From Spirochaetaceae bacterium (lineage in GTDB: Bacteria > Spirochaetota > Spirochaetia > Treponematales > Breznakiellaceae): a stretch of DNA of 5,923 nucleotides. Location of the stretch: assembly GCA_031290855.1 (NCBI GenBank), contig JAISLM010000050.1, forward strand, positions 1 to 5,923. The letters run 5' to 3'. This document shows, one piece after another, positions 1 to 5,201 of this stretch (positions are counted from its first letter, which is position 1; each line of letters opens with the position of its first letter). A program made the position numbers and the translations under genes. Below the pieces are notes generated by a model. The model was not told the DNA's origin. It made no database searches and saw only the letters and a list, made by a program, of their open reading frames with translations.

Positions 1-4
1 TGGT

Positions 5-37
5 GGTTTGCATAGCAAACCTTGTTTGCTCGCAAAC
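5..37. repeat. Two tandem GTTTGC dyads
   Basis: Two near-identical palindromes stand side by side. The first is GGTTTGC (5-11), spacer ATA, GCAAACC (15-21). The second is GTTTGC (24-29), spacer TC, GCAAAC (32-37). The dyads repeat with a period of 18-19 bases, close to two helical turns. This fits a tandem operator as well as RNA hairpins. Nothing identifies the binding protein or the gene controlled. Confidence 0.45.
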
Positions 38-43
38 CCGTCT

Positions 44-62
44 ACTACAATTTTTTTGTAGT
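44..62. other. Hairpin with all-T loop
   Basis: ACTACAA at 44-50 pairs with TTGTAGT at 56-62 around a loop of five T. It is part of the hairpin series at the left of the window. There is no following T-run, so it is not a standard intrinsic terminator in either direction. Confidence 0.4.
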
Positions 63-77
63 TGCTACCCACTCTAA

Positions 78-93
78 CCGCCCCAAGGGGCGG
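78..93. other. GC-rich perfect hairpin
   Basis: CCGCCCC (78-84) and GGGGCGG (87-93) are exact inverse copies separated by AA. The stem would be very stable. No T-tract follows on the plus strand, so it is only terminator-like. Its position between the T-loop hairpin and the C tract suggests it belongs to the same repeat unit. Confidence 0.4.
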
Positions 94-152
94 GGGAGCA
101 GACCCCACTGCGAATAAAATATCCGGAATGGCTGGGCGGGCCGAAATGTACG

Positions 153-171
153 CCCCCCCCCCCCCCCCCCC
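153..171. repeat. Homopolymeric C19 tract
   Basis: Nineteen consecutive C (G on the minus strand) occupy these positions, about 270 bases upstream of the GerMN-protein start. Tracts of this length are prone to slipped-strand mispairing. In Treponema pallidum, variable poly-G tracts near tpr promoters are established examples of length-dependent expression. Here the tract is not close to a recognised promoter but lies inside an open minus-strand frame. The exact length may be uncertain in the assembly, since such runs are often misread. Confidence 0.9.
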
Positions 172-212
172 GGTGTAAAAACGGTATGGATAGGGCTTAT
201 GAAGCTGTATCT

Positions 213-343
213 CCTGCCGGCTTGAAAGGAAAGCCGCTATTGATTCTGTGGGGTAAGTCCAGCCTTGCGGCAGGTAGTTCGTTCGCAAATAGGCTATTAA
301 ATACCCCACCCTGAAAAACCACCATATCCCGCAAAAGCCGGCA
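213..343 (+). ncRNA. Candidate structured RNA with competing pairings
   Basis: TGCCGGCTT (215-223) is the exact inverse of AAGCCGGCA (335-343) and could close a domain. Inside, GTGGGGTA (248-255) pairs exactly with TACCCCAC (302-309). Nested within that, AGCC (261-264) pairs with GGCT (292-295) and TTGCG (265-269) with CGCAA (284-288). The 5' strand also has two rivals: CGGCTT (218-223) with AAGCCG (231-236), and CCTGCCG (213-219) with CGGCAGG (268-274). This resembles a regulatory RNA that can switch folds, but it could be a folded DNA repeat. It does not match RNase P, tmRNA, 6S or any riboswitch I can recognise. Confidence 0.3.
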
Positions 344-408
344 AGTCCAGCTCTTTACCGTCACGCGTGTTGACCCTCACTTAAATTCGGAATTGCCGCC
401 GCGGTAAA

Positions 409-437
409 TTGACTGATTTGTCTTTTTTCCATAGAAT
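409..437 (+). promoter_or_regulatory. Sigma70-like promoter of the GerMN-domain gene
   Basis: TTGACT (409-414) is followed by a 17-base spacer and TAGAAT (432-437), each matching 5 of 6 consensus bases. Transcription would be expected to start about 7 bases after the -10 box, near 443-445. That is the A of the ATG at 444. No purine-rich ribosome-binding site lies between the -10 box and the ATG, so the message may be leaderless. Confidence 0.7.
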
Positions 438-443
438 ACAAGC

Positions 444-1274
444 ATGAGCGTTCGTAAACCGAATAAAGGCGCAAATAATTCACAAAAAAAGCGTTCGCAT
501 ACCGTAGCGATCCTTTTTTGGATGATTTTTTTAATTGTCGTACTGTTGCTGTTCATAATCAACCTGCCTCTTATCCGCAATACTTTGGAGTCTACCCGTT
601 TTATTGAACGCCTGACGAAAACGCCGGCAGCCGCCGGGCAGGAGACAGAAACTCCGCCTGATAACGGTGAGACACCTCCCGCCGGGGAAACTTCGCCCGC
701 AAGCCAAATCTTTGTTACGCCGCCGTCAGACCTGACTTCGGAGCCGTCTCCTGTCACGTCCGGTACGGACAGCGCGGCAAGTCCTGACGGTACGCAGGAA
801 ACCCGGTCGCCAACCTCCGAAACCGCCGGCGGAACGCCTGCGGAGAATCGGCCTGCCGTGCGGGAGCGCGTGATATATTTTGTCAAAATTGACAACTCCG
901 GCATGGTGCTCACCTCGCCTGTAAAAAGGCAGGTTCTTGTTTCAGATTCGCCGCTGCTCGACGCGCTCAACCTCTTGTTGCAGGGCCCTACAGCCACAGA
1001 AGAGAACCAGGGTTTCACCTCGCTTATACCGGACGGCGTACGTATACAGAACGCGCATGTTACCGGTAATACCGCAATGGTAAGTTTTAATGAAAATTTT
1101 ATGTTCAACGGGTATGGGGCGGAAGGTTATATAGCCCAGCTTCGTCAAATTGTTTGGACGGCAACTGAATTTCCAAACATACGCAACATACAGATACTGA
1201 TAGAAGGCCGCCGCATTGATTTTCTCGGCGAAAGCATACGCATAGGCCGTCCGATCGGCAGGGACGACCTCTAA
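444..1274 (+). CDS. Membrane-anchored GerMN-domain protein
   Basis: The 276-residue protein has a short basic cytoplasmic end (residues 1-19, with KKR at 16-18) and one hydrophobic membrane segment (about 20-40). A long linker rich in Pro, Thr, Ser and Glu follows (about 60-138), then a C-terminal globular domain (about 141-270). The C-terminal part fits the GerMN fold, with the L-x3-LLxGP...E...G-x2-S-x-IP pattern at 174-197 and the NxxQILIEG strand at 248-255. GerMN domains occur in spore-germination and lipoprotein-like envelope proteins and are thought to bind a ligand or peptidoglycan; here a periplasmic or extracytoplasmic envelope role is inferred, with no enzymatic activity implied. 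ATG 444 is chosen because the basic-then-hydrophobic start is right and the next ATG lies inside the membrane helix. It lacks a Shine-Dalgarno and its promoter abuts the start. The linker's high GC differs from the AT-rich first 150 bases. Confidence 0.8.
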   Translation: MSVRKPNKGANNSQKKRSHTVAILFWMIFLIVVLLLFIINLPLIRNTLESTRFIERLTKTPAAAGQETETPPDNGETPPAGETSPASQIFVTPPSDLTSEPSPVTSGTDSAASPDGTQETRSPTSETAGGTPAENRPAVRERVIYFVKIDNSGMVLTSPVKRQVLVSDSPLLDALNLLLQGPTATEENQGFTSLIPDGVRIQNAHVTGNTAMVSFNENFMFNGYGAEGYIAQLRQIVWTATEFPNIRNIQILIEGRRIDFLGESIRIGRPIGRDDL

Positions 1275-1431
1275 GCCGCCAGAGTTTTCACCGCGGACGT
1301 TCAGGGCTGCCGGCCATCCCACCGCAAACATGTCTGCCTTCTTAAATCAGATGGTTTCGGGCAGAACCGGATTTTTACGGCTTCGCCGGTCTTGAATTTC
1401 CGGTGAAAGACGGTAATATTTAACGGTAAAC
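1275..1431. other. Intergenic gap with nested hairpins
   Basis: No gene is visible. TCTGCC (1333-1338) can pair with GGCAGA (1360-1365). ACCGGA (1366-1371) can pair with TCCGGT (1399-1404), enclosing a small CGGC/GCCG hairpin with a TTC loop (1378-1388). None is followed by a T-run, so I do not call a terminator for the GerMN gene. Confidence 0.4.
1392..1419 (+). promoter_or_regulatory. Possible promoter of the ChrA-type gene
   Basis: TTGAAT (1392-1397), a 16-base spacer and TAATAT (1414-1419) match 4 of 6 consensus bases each. The expected start of transcription (about 1426) is only some 6 bases before the ATG at 1432, leaving no room for a normal ribosome-binding site. The -35 half overlaps the TCCGGT arm of an upstream hairpin. 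Confidence 0.35.
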
Positions 1432-1986
1432 ATGAATGTTCTGTTACTGTATATTGAATTTTTCGCTATCGGAATTTTTTCTATAGGCGGCGGGCTGGCG
1501 ACACTGCCGTTTATATACAGGCTTGCCGGTAAGTACCCGTGGCTAGAAGCGGCGCAGATACCGGATATGCTCGCTGTCGCACAGCTTCTTCCTGGAGCGA
1601 TGGGCGTGAATCTTGGCGCTTACGTGGGCATTCATGCCGCAGACGTCGCGGGAGCGTTTGTGGCGGCGTCCGGTCTGGTAAGCGCTCCGGTGATGATAAT
1701 AATAGTTATAGCCCGCCTGTACGACGACTTCAAAAAAAACCAGGCCGTGCAAAGCGTGTTTGAAGGGCTGCGCCCCGCAGCCGCCGGTTTATTGGCTTCT
1801 GCCGGATACGGCGTTCTCAAACTCGCGTTCTACAGACAGGGCGCCGGCGTCTGGTATCAATCCATAAAATTACAGGAATGTTTCATATCGGTGATTTTTT
1901 ATATCCTGCTGGCGCATTTCAAAAAATTGCCCACCGTACTCTTTATTGTGGCCGGAGCTCTCGCGGGTATAATTCTTAAGCTGTAG
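1432..1986 (+). CDS. chrA: Short-chain ChrA-family (CHR superfamily) transporter, single half
   Basis: This 184-residue hydrophobic protein has the hallmarks of one ChrA half. The motif GGGLATLP is at 19-26, the second motif QLLPGAMGVNLGAYVG at 51-66 and GLRPAAAGLLASA at 112-124, with about five or six membrane segments overall. The common PGP triad of motif two reads PGA here (54-56). Full-length ChrA proteins fuse two such halves and export chromate by proton or sulfate exchange; short members usually come as two adjacent genes. No second half is seen on either side, so this may work as a homodimer or may be an orphan. The substrate need not be chromate. An in-frame stop at 1414-1416 precedes the chosen ATG, which is the first possible. 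There is no clear Shine-Dalgarno. Confidence 0.8.
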   Translation: MNVLLLYIEFFAIGIFSIGGGLATLPFIYRLAGKYPWLEAAQIPDMLAVAQLLPGAMGVNLGAYVGIHAADVAGAFVAASGLVSAPVMIIIVIARLYDDFKKNQAVQSVFEGLRPAAAGLLASAGYGVLKLAFYRQGAGVWYQSIKLQECFISVIFYILLAHFKKLPTVLFIVAGALAGIILKL

Positions 1987-1987
1987 C

Positions 1988-2050
1988 TCCTGTCCCAAAA
2001 CTAATTGACTGTGCGCTAAGTGCGCTAACGCGCACGGTTTTGTGACAGGA
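1988..2050 (+). other. Long imperfect hairpin after the chrA stop
   Basis: TCCTGTC (1988-1994) pairs with GACAGGA (2044-2050) and, after one mismatch, CAAAAC (1996-2001) pairs with GTTTTG (2037-2042). The apex contains a tandem repeat GTGCGCTAA (2011-2019 and 2020-2028) and a tight GTGCGC/GCGCAC hairpin with a TAAC loop (2020-2035). It begins one base after the chrA stop, so it could end that transcript or protect its 3' end, but there is no T-tract. Confidence 0.5.
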
Positions 2051-2054
2051 TCTT

Positions 2055-2157
2055 GCGGTTTTTGAGGCCTTCGGCCTTCCGGTTTTCATCCTTGCAAAAC
2101 CGCGAATTTCAAGGTTACTGGACAAGCAAAACCTGTCTCCCCAAAACTTCAGTTTTG
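2055..2157 (+). other. Cluster of inverted repeats upstream of the solute-binding gene
   Basis: GCGGTTTT (2055-2062) pairs exactly with AAAACCGC (2096-2103) and encloses an AGGCC-TTC-GGCCT hairpin (2065-2077). CCTTG (2090-2094) could instead pair with CAAGG (2110-2114). CAAAAC (2142-2147) and GTTTTG (2152-2157) form another small hairpin with a TTCA loop. The words CCTGTC and CCAAAAC from the preceding hairpin recur at about 2132-2147. No coding sequence or known riboswitch core is recognised. Confidence 0.4.
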
Positions 2158-2234
2158 ATAAAGCCTCTGTAGGTAGAAAAATTTTTTTCCATGTGCTAAC
2201 GTGGTAAAACATCTGCATGATTTCATTAAATTTT

Positions 2235-2249
2235 AAGGAGAGAAAAGTG
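2235..2249 (+). promoter_or_regulatory. Ribosome-binding site deciding a GTG start
   Basis: AAGGAG at 2235-2240 sits 6 bases before GTG at 2247-2249. An in-frame ATG exists at 2217 but has no such site and would add ten residues before a textbook lipoprotein signal. The GTG is therefore the better start. Confidence 0.8.
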
Positions 2250-3386
2250 AAAAAGTTAATTTTGATTCTTGCCGGTTTGATAATGACGGCCTGTGTTTTC
2301 CTGTCCGCTTGTAAACGGAACGCGAATACGGTTAGGATAGGCGGTATATTCCCGCTGTCGGGGAATGTGGCGGTTTACGGTATTGAGGCGCGTAACGGCA
2401 TCCTGCTCGCGATTGACGAGATCAACGCGGCGGGCGGCATAGACGGTAAAAAGGTCGAACTCGTCTTTGAAGATGACGAAGGTAATCCCGAAAAGTCCGT
2501 CAATGCGTACAATAAGCTCACCGCAAAAGATAATGTGAAGATTATCATAGGCAGCCTGACTTCGGGGTGTACGATAGCGATAACGTCAAAGGCCCAGACG
2601 CAGAAAGTCCTGATCATCGCGCCCGCCGCCACTGCGGAGGCGGTCACTGACGCGGGGGACTTCATCTTCCGGACCTGCTTCATCGACCCGTTTCAGGGGA
2701 CGGGCGGCGGTATTTTTTCCGCAAACGATCTCGGCGCCAAACGGGCGGCCGTCCTTTACGACAACGGCAACGACTATTCGGTCGGGCTCAAAGACAACTT
2801 CATCGCGGCTTTCCAGCGGCAGGGAGGAGTCGTGGTCGCAAGCGAATCGTATACGACGGGCGATGTGGATTTTAACGCCCAAATCACGAAGATCAAAGCT
2901 GAAAAGCCCGATTTGGTTTATCTGCCCGATTACTACAACACTGTCGCCCTTATCGCGAAACAACTCCGGGCGCAGGGGATAAATACCCCTATCGTCGGGG
3001 CGGACGGCTGGGACGGGCTTACGGAAAACGCGGGCGACGAGGTCCTAAACGGCTTCTATTCCAACCATTATGCCGCAGACTCGACCAATCCGAAGGTGCA
3101 GAATTTCGTAAAGGCGTACAGCGCCAAATTCGGCACGATCCCCGTTTCGTTCGCGGCGCTTGGTTACGATTCGATGTACCTGATCCGTGACGCGATAGCG
3201 GCTGCGGGTTCGCTCGATTCGACCGATGTAAAGAACGCGCTGGCCGTGCTCAAAGGCAGCTATGTGACGGGCAACCTGTCGTTTGACGAAAAGCACAATC
3301 CGGTTAAATCCGCCGTGATTGTCGAAATCGTTAAACAGGGTGATAAACTTACGACGGTGTACAAGACGACCGTCGACCCCCTGTGA
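2247..3386 (+). CDS. ABC-transporter solute-binding lipoprotein, branched-chain amino-acid (LivJ/LivK) class
   Basis: From the GTG start the protein has 379 residues. A lipoprotein signal ends in the lipobox LSAC with Cys22 as the lipidation site, so the mature protein should be membrane-tethered in the periplasm. The rest is a two-lobed type I binding fold (Peripla_BP_6). IGGIFPLSGNVAVYG lies at 31-45, NxAGGIDGKKVEL at 60-72, the ligand-site region IGSLTSGC at 101-108 and APAATA at 125-130. The hinge-side DYSVG is at 176-180 and GADGWD at 251-256. The family binds branched-chain or other amino acids, amides or short-chain acids and hands them to a LivHM-type permease. The exact ligand cannot be read from the sequence. 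No permease or ATPase gene is beside it, so it probably feeds a transporter encoded elsewhere or acts as a sensor subunit. Confidence 0.88.
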   Translation: MKKLILILAGLIMTACVFLSACKRNANTVRIGGIFPLSGNVAVYGIEARNGILLAIDEINAAGGIDGKKVELVFEDDEGNPEKSVNAYNKLTAKDNVKIIIGSLTSGCTIAITSKAQTQKVLIIAPAATAEAVTDAGDFIFRTCFIDPFQGTGGGIFSANDLGAKRAAVLYDNGNDYSVGLKDNFIAAFQRQGGVVVASESYTTGDVDFNAQITKIKAEKPDLVYLPDYYNTVALIAKQLRAQGINTPIVGADGWDGLTENAGDEVLNGFYSNHYAADSTNPKVQNFVKAYSAKFGTIPVSFAALGYDSMYLIRDAIAAAGSLDSTDVKNALAVLKGSYVTGNLSFDEKHNPVKSAVIVEIVKQGDKLTTVYKTTVDPL

Positions 3387-3400
3387 TTCTATGATTGAAG

Positions 3401-3425
3401 CCGCAAAGTGCGCCGCGCTTTGCGG
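3401..3425 (+). terminator. Stem-loop after the solute-binding gene, terminator-like without T-run
   Basis: CCGCAAAG (3401-3408) pairs exactly with CTTTGCGG (3418-3425), extendable inward by one wobble and two pairs. It lies 14 bases after the stop codon. No T-tract follows directly, the next sequence being TAAACGGGAGG. It may be a weak terminator or a 3'-end stabiliser. Confidence 0.4.
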
Positions 3426-3450
3426 TAAACGGGAGGAGGCCGGGGCGTTT

Positions 3451-3486
3451 ATGAGGGATAATTTTTTCGGGTTTTTTTATGGATAA
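3451..3486 (+). CDS. Possible 11-codon leader ORF upstream of cysE
   Basis: The strongest Shine-Dalgarno of this region, GGGAGGAGG (3431-3439), precedes an ATG at 3451 by 11 bases. That ATG opens a short frame encoding MRDNFFGFFYG, then TAA. The peptide is rich in aromatic residues (four Phe, one Tyr). Its stop overlaps the first possible ATG of the serine acetyltransferase frame (3479). Loss of a single T from the T7 run at 3472-3478 would fuse this frame to the downstream enzyme. It may be a real leader peptide, the relic of the enzyme's original start, or chance. No anti-terminator structure was found. Confidence 0.3.
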   Translation: MRDNFFGFFYG

Positions 3487-3529
3487 GGGATGCTACAAGC
3501 AATCGGAAGCTGAGGAGAGGATATCTCTG

Positions 3530-4510
3530 ATGCGTACAAATATGCCGCCTAAACACGGAATACCGGGCGGTATTCATATCAAAGAGCTGGTCGCTACGCT
3601 GTTAAAAAGTTACGAGGAGATCGAAGCGACGATAAAGGTTGATTCGGTATACCAGCTTAACCGTTCACTGCTGATAGAAATAATCGGAAAGCTCAGGCGC
3701 CTGATCTTTCCCGGTTATTTTGTAAAAAAATATATTACAAAAAGTTTTATCGAGTATCAGACCGGCGAACTTGTTGAAGAGATTTTTTTTGATTTAACAA
3801 AACAGATCGCAATAGCCCTGTGCCACCGTAAAGACGGTTCGCCCTGCCATGACGAGGCGCTGGGAGAGGCCGAAAAACTGGTTTATACCTTTTTGTCAAA
3901 GCTTTCTTTAATAAGAAGCTACCTTGCTATGGATGTTGACGCGGCATTCGACGGCGATCCTGCCGCGTACAGCAAAGACGAAATAATATCGTCATATCCT
4001 GGCATTTACGCGATAATGATCTACCGCCTGGCGCACGAGCTGTACCTGCTCGATATTCCGTTGATTCCGCGCATAATGACGGAATACGCGCATAACATTA
4101 CAGGCATCGATATTCACCCCGGCGCGACTATAGGCAGGCATTTTTTTATCGATCACGGTACCGGAATCGTAATCGGCGAAACAACCGTGATAGGCAACAA
4201 TGTGAAGATTTACCAGGGCGTTACGCTTGGCGGGCTTTCGACCCGCGGCGGTCAGGCGCTTAGCGGCGTTAAACGCCACCCCACCATAGAGGACGGCGTA
4301 ACTATCTATTCCGGGGCGTCTATTCTGGGCGGCGCGACGGTGATAGGGCAGGGTGTCGTGATAGGAAGCAACGCCTTCGTTACAAAATCAGTCCCGGCCC
4401 AAACTCGTGTAAGCGTTAAGAACCCTGAGCTTCAGATGCACGAAAGCGTATCAAAAAACGCCGGGCACCTGGAGTTGGATCAAACCGAATTCTGGGATTG
4501 GGTCATATAA
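3530..4510 (+). CDS. cysE: Serine O-acetyltransferase, EpsC-type
   Basis: The enzyme transfers acetyl from acetyl-CoA to L-serine, giving O-acetylserine for cysteine synthesis in the cytoplasm. From ATG 3530 it has 326 residues. A long helical N-terminal half (about 15-190) leads into a left-handed beta-helix of hexapeptide repeats (about 190-290: DIHPGATIG, TGIVIGETTVIG, GATVIGQGVVIG). The catalytic Asp-His pair is D208-H209 (FIDHGTG) and the conserved Arg-His is R249-H250 (KRHPTI), as in known serine acetyltransferases. The C-terminus EFWDWVI ends in Ile, as needed for docking into cysteine synthase. Start choice: GAGGAGAGG (3512-3520) precedes ATG 3530 by 9 bases. ATG 3479 is in frame and would add 17 residues but has only a T-run before it. 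The stop is 6 bases from the next gene, so the two are probably co-transcribed. Confidence 0.9.
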   Translation: MRTNMPPKHGIPGGIHIKELVATLLKSYEEIEATIKVDSVYQLNRSLLIEIIGKLRRLIFPGYFVKKYITKSFIEYQTGELVEEIFFDLTKQIAIALCHRKDGSPCHDEALGEAEKLVYTFLSKLSLIRSYLAMDVDAAFDGDPAAYSKDEIISSYPGIYAIMIYRLAHELYLLDIPLIPRIMTEYAHNITGIDIHPGATIGRHFFIDHGTGIVIGETTVIGNNVKIYQGVTLGGLSTRGGQALSGVKRHPTIEDGVTIYSGASILGGATVIGQGVVIGSNAFVTKSVPAQTRVSVKNPELQMHESVSKNAGHLELDQTEFWDWVI

Positions 4511-4516
4511 AGGCGC

Positions 4517-5143
4517 ATGAAGGGGCTTGCGTTTATAGGCGGCGAGGGGCCGGACGATGAATTATGCGCCGGGCTTGCCGTCGGCGCGGACCTCGTCGTC
4601 GCCGCCGATTCCGGCCTTGTACGTGCCGAAAACGCCGGTTTGCGTCCTGACTGGATAATCGGCGACATGGACTCGCTTGACAGTCAGGCGCGGCTGGGCG
4701 CATACCCGCCAAGCCGCGTGATGCGCTTCCCCCCCGATAAGGATTTTACAGATACCGAACTGGCCGTGGGCCTGCTTTTTGAAAAGGGTTGCGACGACGT
4801 TACGCTGGCGGGCGGCGGCGGCGGCAGACTTGACCATGTTCTTGCGATAGCCGCGCTGTTTGAACGGGAACCTTATCCGCTGCGCTGGTTTACCGCACGG
4901 GAAGAAATCTACGTTGTCTCGGACGAGTTCCACTTTAACGCCCGAAAAACCGACATCGTTTCCGTTTTTCCTCTTGGAAACGGGCCGTGGAAGGCGCAAA
5001 GCAACGGCCTTAAATGGCCGCTTGCTCCCGTCGCGTGGAAGCGCGGCTTTTTCGGCCTAAGCAACGTCGCGGAAACAGGAGCCGTTACGATAAAAGCCTT
5101 GTCCGGAAGATTCCTGGTACTCATAACAAGAGACTTGCCGTAG
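4517..5143 (+). CDS. thiN: Thiamine pyrophosphokinase
   Basis: It converts thiamine plus ATP to thiamine pyrophosphate and AMP. The 208 residues are a normal length and carry all the expected blocks. ADSG is at 30-33, the metal/ATP site GDMDSL at 49-54 and DKDFTDTELA at 74-83. GGGGGRLDH is at 99-107 and the C-terminal thiamine-binding part has SNGLKW at 162-167 and SN at 182-183. The glycine run is encoded by a GGC repeat (about 4811-4824). It follows cysE after 6 bases, with AAGG overlapping the cysE stop (spacing only 3 bases), so translation is probably coupled. No TPP riboswitch is seen, as expected for a salvage enzyme inside an operon. Confidence 0.9.
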   Translation: MKGLAFIGGEGPDDELCAGLAVGADLVVAADSGLVRAENAGLRPDWIIGDMDSLDSQARLGAYPPSRVMRFPPDKDFTDTELAVGLLFEKGCDDVTLAGGGGGRLDHVLAIAALFEREPYPLRWFTAREEIYVVSDEFHFNARKTDIVSVFPLGNGPWKAQSNGLKWPLAPVAWKRGFFGLSNVAETGAVTIKALSGRFLVLITRDLP

Positions 5144-5167
5144 GGAAGCCGCATTGCGATCTGCCGG

Positions 5168-5196
5168 TTGACCTTTTTTAAAAAATATGCTAGCCT
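5168..5196 (+). promoter_or_regulatory. Promoter of the tRNA-Lys gene
   Basis: TTGACC (5168-5173) matches 5 of 6 of the -35 consensus. After 17 bases comes TAGCCT (5191-5196), a weak -10 box that keeps the key first, second and last bases. An AT-rich spacer (six T then six A) lies between. The predicted start near 5203 gives a leader of about 30 bases before the tRNA. Confidence 0.5.
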
Positions 5197-5201
5197 TACC
5201 A

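Larger units (their letters stand above)
1..324. repeat. Hairpin-rich non-coding element bounded by a 9-bp inverted repeat
   Basis: TGGTGGTTT at 1-9 is the exact inverse of AAACCACCA at 316-324. Between them lie several perfect dyads: GGTTTGC/GCAAACC at 5-21, GTTTGC/GCAAAC at 24-37, ACTACAA/TTGTAGT at 44-62 and CCGCCCC/GGGGCGG at 78-93. A run of 19 C and a nested fold (213-343) follow. No ATG-started gene fits. The arrangement resembles a dispersed non-autonomous repeat or MITE-like unit, but this is inference: the left edge coincides with the window edge, so no target duplication can be seen, and copy number in the genome is unknown. Confidence 0.3.

Noticed and set aside
181..312. Plus-strand ORF from ATG 187 (41 codons) beginning MDRAYEA, reminiscent of an IS5-type transposase motif
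   Set aside because: Only the first few residues resemble a transposase; the rest shows no DDE-domain features, and the stretch is occupied by paired inverted repeats.
370..398. Second promoter beginning with TTGACC at 370
   Set aside because: No acceptable -10 box occurs at 16-18 bases; the TTGACT/TAGAAT pair downstream is much better.
377..1108. A 243-codon minus-strand open frame opposite the GerMN gene
   Set aside because: It is antisense to a gene with clear domain architecture; its Ser/Gly/Val-rich composition mirrors the opposite-strand linker, and it has no recognisable domain.
1976..2218. An 80-codon minus-strand frame in the chrA/solute-binding gap
   Set aside because: The region is dominated by inverted repeats, and the frame has no ribosome-binding site or family resemblance.
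1987..2246. Riboswitch upstream of the solute-binding gene
   Set aside because: The hairpins do not match the conserved cores of glycine, lysine, SAM, TPP or other riboswitches I could compare by eye.
4562..4999. A 145-codon minus-strand frame within thiN
   Set aside because: It is a shadow of the high-GC thiN coding strand, whose product carries all thiamine pyrophosphokinase motifs.
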